Assembly: GCA_028874675.1 (NCBI GenBank)
Contig: JAPPJA010000128.1
Coordinates: 1 to 7,307 of the forward strand
Direction of reading: 5' to 3'
DNA: 7,307 bases
Origin: Chloroflexota bacterium
GTDB taxonomy: Bacteria; Chloroflexota; Dehalococcoidia; Lucifugimonadales; UBA3495
Within the stretch, counting starts at the first letter, position 1. Each line of letters opens with the position of its first letter. Shown one piece after another: positions 5,097 through 7,307 of this stretch. The notes below the pieces were generated by a model. It had not been told where the DNA came from, did not search any database, and was given only the letters and a program-made list of their open reading frames with translations. Made by a program: the position numbers and the translations under genes.

Positions 5097-7004
5097 TTGG
5101 TCTCAAAGCTGTTCGGCAAAAGCAGATTTGTCCTTGGTCTCGTCCTCATCCTTTCGCTGGCCCTGGTAGTGGGTTGCGGAAGCGCCGCCCCCGAGGTTGT
5201 CGAAACCGAAGTCATCAGGGAAGTCCCTCGGGAAGTGGAAGTCGAAAAGCAGGTAATCAAGGAAGTGCCTGTTGAAGTCGAAAGAGAAGTCGTCCGGGAA
5301 GTCCCTGTCGAGGTCACCGTCGAAAAGGAAATCATCAAGGAGATTCCCTCGGAACGGGTTGTCGAACGGGTCGTCATCCCCACTCCCATTCCCGCCCAGG
5401 TCGTTGAAGCCAGGGTCGCTTCCGAACGCCTGGACAAGGTGGCCGTGGCCGTCGGCGGCATTTCCTGGGACTCCAACTACACCTACAAGGTCAATATCGG
5501 AGGCTTCCTAGACAAGTGGCCCGTGTACGAATACCTGGTCGGCGTGGACAATGCCACCGGCGGCTACACCGGCGAGCTGGCCACCGAATGGTCCATCGCC
5601 GAAAACGGCAAGGACTGGACCTTCAAGCTTCGCGAAGACATCCCATGGCAGGACGGCTATGGCAACTTCTCCGCCGAGGACGTCCGCCACTCCATGTGGC
5701 TCCTGGTGCAGCCCACCGCCGCCCCCAGCGGCGCCAGCACCTGGCGCAAGATAATGGGGACCAGCCGGGGCGACGATGAAGCCACCACCCTCGCCCGCGC
5801 CGAGGAAGTCGTCGAAATCATCGACGACCACGAGGTTGTCATTCACCTGGGCATAGTTCTTCCTGAAGCCCTGTTCAACCTCGGCAAGCGCCGCAATATG
5901 CCTATTGAAAGCAAGGCCCGCTGGGACGCTGTCGGCGACGAGGGCATGGGCGATAAAATGGTAGGCACCGGACCCCTCCAGTTTGTCGAGCGCGTTGAAG
6001 GCTCCCATGTACTCTACGACGCCGTGGACGAGCACTGGCGTGTGATCCCTGAGTACCACCAACTCGAGTTCCGCGCCATCGCCGAAAGCCAGACCAGGCT
6101 CGCCTCCCTCCTTACCGAGCAGGTCCACCTGGCCGTTATCGAACGCGCCATCCGTGACGAGGTTACTTCTCGCGGGTTCGAGTTCGTCAGCGGTGTGTTC
6201 CCCGGCATCCAGCATCACTGGACCTTCTACGGCAACTACCATACCGAGCCCGAAACCCTGGACCCCACCAACCCCATGCTGATCAAGGAAGTGCGGCAGG
6301 CCATGGCCAAGGCCGTCAACCGGGAAGCCATCGTCGAGGCCCTTCTTCCGGGTGCCAAGGTCCAGATACCCTCCTTCGTCAAGTTCACCGAGCTGGACGG
6401 CCAGAACTGGCCCGGCCTGATCAACCCCGAGTGGAACGAACGCTGGGACGCCATGTACGGCTATGACCCCGACGCCGCCCGGGAACTCCTGGCCGCCGCC
6501 GGCTACGCCGATGGCTTCGAGTTCACCCTTGCCCTGGATTCCAACTCCGCCCTGCCCGAGATCATTGACATCGGTCAGGCTCTGGCCCTCGACTTCGAGG
6601 CCATCGGGCTCAAGCCCACCCTGGCCAACATCGAAGCCAGCAAAATCCGCTCCCAGCGCCGAGCCCGGGAAATTCACAACACCCTGGCCGGTTCGGCAGG
6701 CTACAGCTACACGGTCTATCACCTGGAAACCCTGTTCTGCACCTGCGGCTCGGTCCACACCTTCGCTGACCCGTTCATTGATCAGAAGATCGAAGAACTC
6801 AACGTCACCGTGGACGCGTCCCAGCGGATCAACATCATGCGGGAAATCGGCGACTTCTGCTACGACAACGTCTGCGCGCTGCACATGTTCGACGTCGCAC
6901 CCGATATCGCCATTAACCCCACCTACATCGAAAGTTACGTATTCCCCGGGTTTATCAGCGGCTTTTACACCCACCTGGAGTACATAGAAACAGTACCGCA
7001 ATAG
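5097..7004 (+). CDS. ABC transporter substrate-binding lipoprotein, family 5 (peptide/nickel class)
   Basis: This complete 635-residue protein starts at TTG. Residues 1-27 form a lipoprotein signal peptide (K4, K8, R10, hydrophobic core, lipobox VVGC with C27). Residues 33-93 are a Glu-Val-Pro repeat tether. The SBP_bac_5 domain follows: 'GELATEWSIAENGKDWTFKLR' region from about 159, 'FSAEDVRHSMW' near 191-201, 'GTGPLQFVERVEGSHVLY' from 290, 'EVRQAMAKAVNREAIVEALLPG' near 400, and the 'YDPDAARELLAAAGYADGFEF' segment near 458. It should capture an extracytoplasmic solute, typically a peptide, opine, sugar or metal chelate, for an importer whose first permease starts 142 nt downstream. Four C-terminal cysteines (548, 550, 588, 593) are the only ones besides C27. 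It has a near-consensus promoter and a clear ribosome site. It is somewhat longer than average because of the tether. It is unlike the first lipoprotein in signal peptide, linker and cysteine pattern. The ligand cannot be read from the sequence. Confidence 0.95.
   Translation: MVSKLFGKSRFVLGLVLILSLALVVGCGSAAPEVVETEVIREVPREVEVEKQVIKEVPVEVEREVVREVPVEVTVEKEIIKEIPSERVVERVVIPTPIPAQVVEARVASERLDKVAVAVGGISWDSNYTYKVNIGGFLDKWPVYEYLVGVDNATGGYTGELATEWSIAENGKDWTFKLREDIPWQDGYGNFSAEDVRHSMWLLVQPTAAPSGASTWRKIMGTSRGDDEATTLARAEEVVEIIDDHEVVIHLGIVLPEALFNLGKRRNMPIESKARWDAVGDEGMGDKMVGTGPLQFVERVEGSHVLYDAVDEHWRVIPEYHQLEFRAIAESQTRLASLLTEQVHLAVIERAIRDEVTSRGFEFVSGVFPGIQHHWTFYGNYHTEPETLDPTNPMLIKEVRQAMAKAVNREAIVEALLPGAKVQIPSFVKFTELDGQNWPGLINPEWNERWDAMYGYDPDAARELLAAAGYADGFEFTLALDSNSALPEIIDIGQALALDFEAIGLKPTLANIEASKIRSQRRAREIHNTLAGSAGYSYTVYHLETLFCTCGSVHTFADPFIDQKIEELNVTVDASQRINIMREIGDFCYDNVCALHMFDVAPDIAINPTYIESYVFPGFISGFYTHLEYIETVPQ
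5193..5375 (+). repeat. Degenerate tandem repeat encoding a Glu-Val-Pro tether
   Basis: Residues 33-93 consist of imperfect units of 12-14 residues of the type [VI]-[VI]-[KR]-E-[VI]-P-x-E-V-x-V-E-[KR]-x, four to five copies. At DNA level units such as 'GAAGTCCCT' and 'GTCGAAA' recur with drift. Such charged, alternating Glu/Val/Lys tethers after the lipobox are seen in Chloroflexota binding proteins. It may act as an extended spacer or a beta- or coil-forming stalk holding the domain away from the membrane. Confidence 0.8.
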
Positions 7005-7146
7005 GGGCAGGGACAGTAATTTGTTCCAACCCCAAGGCTTGAGTGCGCCTCATCCAGATTGGAGCCACGGTTGGGGCGCGCTTCCACTTTCGGCCCCTGA
7101 GGCTGCGATTCCTACGATTATGTCCTGGTAACGCCGGGAGGAAGAT
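7005..7146 (+). other. Gap between binding protein and permease genes
   Basis: No terminator with a T-run and no convincing promoter is visible. A long-range stem GTGCGCC with GGCGCGC (about 7041-7047 and 7075-7081) is possible but has a loop near 30 nt. The permease is therefore probably in the same transcript as the binding protein. Confidence 0.4.
7136..7141 (+). promoter_or_regulatory. Ribosome-binding site that selects a TTG start for the permease
   Basis: GGGAGG lies 5 nt before TTG at 7147, directly where permease-family similarity begins. Confidence 0.72.
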
Positions 7147-7307
7147 TTGCAGCGTTATATCGTAGTCCGCCTGTTCCACGCCGTGCTGGCCCTCTTCGCC
7201 ATGAGCATCATCGTGTTCTCTTTGGCGCGGATTTCCGGCAACCCCATGGACGTGCACCAGCCCGGGGCCGCCCCCGCGCAGGGCTTGATAAAAGGCACCC
7301 CCCCGTG
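7147..7307 (+). CDS. ABC transporter permease, OppB/DppB type, N-terminal fragment cut by window edge
   Basis: Only the first 53 residues are present. They match the standard opening of the first permease of peptide/nickel importers: 'LQRYIVVRLFHAVLALFAMSI' is not continued by a charged break but by the rest of the first membrane helix (about residues 8-27), then 'RISGNP', equivalent to the family's 'RLxGDP'. In this family the gene for the OppB-like permease normally follows the binding protein and is itself followed by an OppC-like permease and ATPases. The start TTG is fixed by GGGAGG 5 nt upstream. After 'GNPMDV' the sequence 'HQPGAAPAQGLIKGTPP' fits the usual 'LLPPxATPEQ' loop only loosely and ends in a run of seven C, so the last about 50 nt may hold a sequencing or assembly error. 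Confidence 0.85.
   Translation, partial: MQRYIVVRLFHAVLALFAMSIIVFSLARISGNPMDVHQPGAAPAQGLIKGTPP

Noticed and set aside
5508..7001. 497-residue open frame on the minus strand
   Set aside because: It lies wholly antisense to the second binding protein and is Gly/Val/Asp-rich; C-rich third codon positions of the real gene keep the opposite frame open.
1..7307. CRISPR array, insertion sequence, attachment site or phage genes
   Set aside because: No regularly spaced repeats, no transposase or integrase, and no tRNA target were seen.

Overview
The window looks like a chromosomal segment from a GC-rich bacterium, most likely a member of the Chloroflexota (SAR202 or Dehalococcoidia-like). This is inferred from three things: two peptide/nickel-class substrate-binding lipoproteins with long low-complexity linkers (one Ala/Pro/Thr/Met-rich, one built of Glu-Val-Pro repeats), the strong preference for C in third codon positions, and the kinds of enzymes that sit together. 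No rRNA, tRNA, CRISPR array or complete mobile element is visible.

Layout: (1) positions 1-979, minus strand, hold the N-terminal 326 residues of an ABC substrate-binding lipoprotein that runs off the left edge. It has a near-consensus promoter and a leader of about 184 nt that contains an unused Shine-Dalgarno sequence. (2) Positions 1200-1680 are non-coding and hold an inverted pair of related palindromes and a C-rich, G-poor tract. (3) A near-consensus promoter at 1681-1709 drives a four-helix membrane protein of unknown function (1778-2356). It overlaps a HpcH/HpaI-family aldolase (2337-3119), which is followed by a hairpin terminator. (4) An aldo/keto reductase (3271-4278) follows, then a 210-nt gap that may hold the remnant of an enolase-superfamily gene start, then a small cupin protein (4489-4830) and a second terminator-like hairpin. 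(5) A consensus promoter at 4951-4979 drives a second substrate-binding lipoprotein (5097-7004, TTG start) and the beginning of an OppB/DppB-type permease (7147 to the right edge, TTG start).

How the genes may work together: the aldolase and the reductase have intact active-site residues of families that act on 2-keto-3-deoxy acids and on sugars or other carbonyl compounds. Between two class-5 solute-binding proteins and beside a cupin, they suggest uptake and breakdown of a sugar acid or other hydroxy acid. The substrate cannot be read from the sequence. The two binding proteins are divergently arranged and not recent duplicates: their signal peptides, linkers and cysteine patterns differ.

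Nothing here is a clear-cut new defence or mobile system. The points most worth a second look are the orphan Shine-Dalgarno leader, the possible decayed sugar-acid dehydratase start, the Glu-Val-Pro linker, the four-cysteine cluster in the second binding protein, and the uncharacterised membrane protein overlapping the aldolase.
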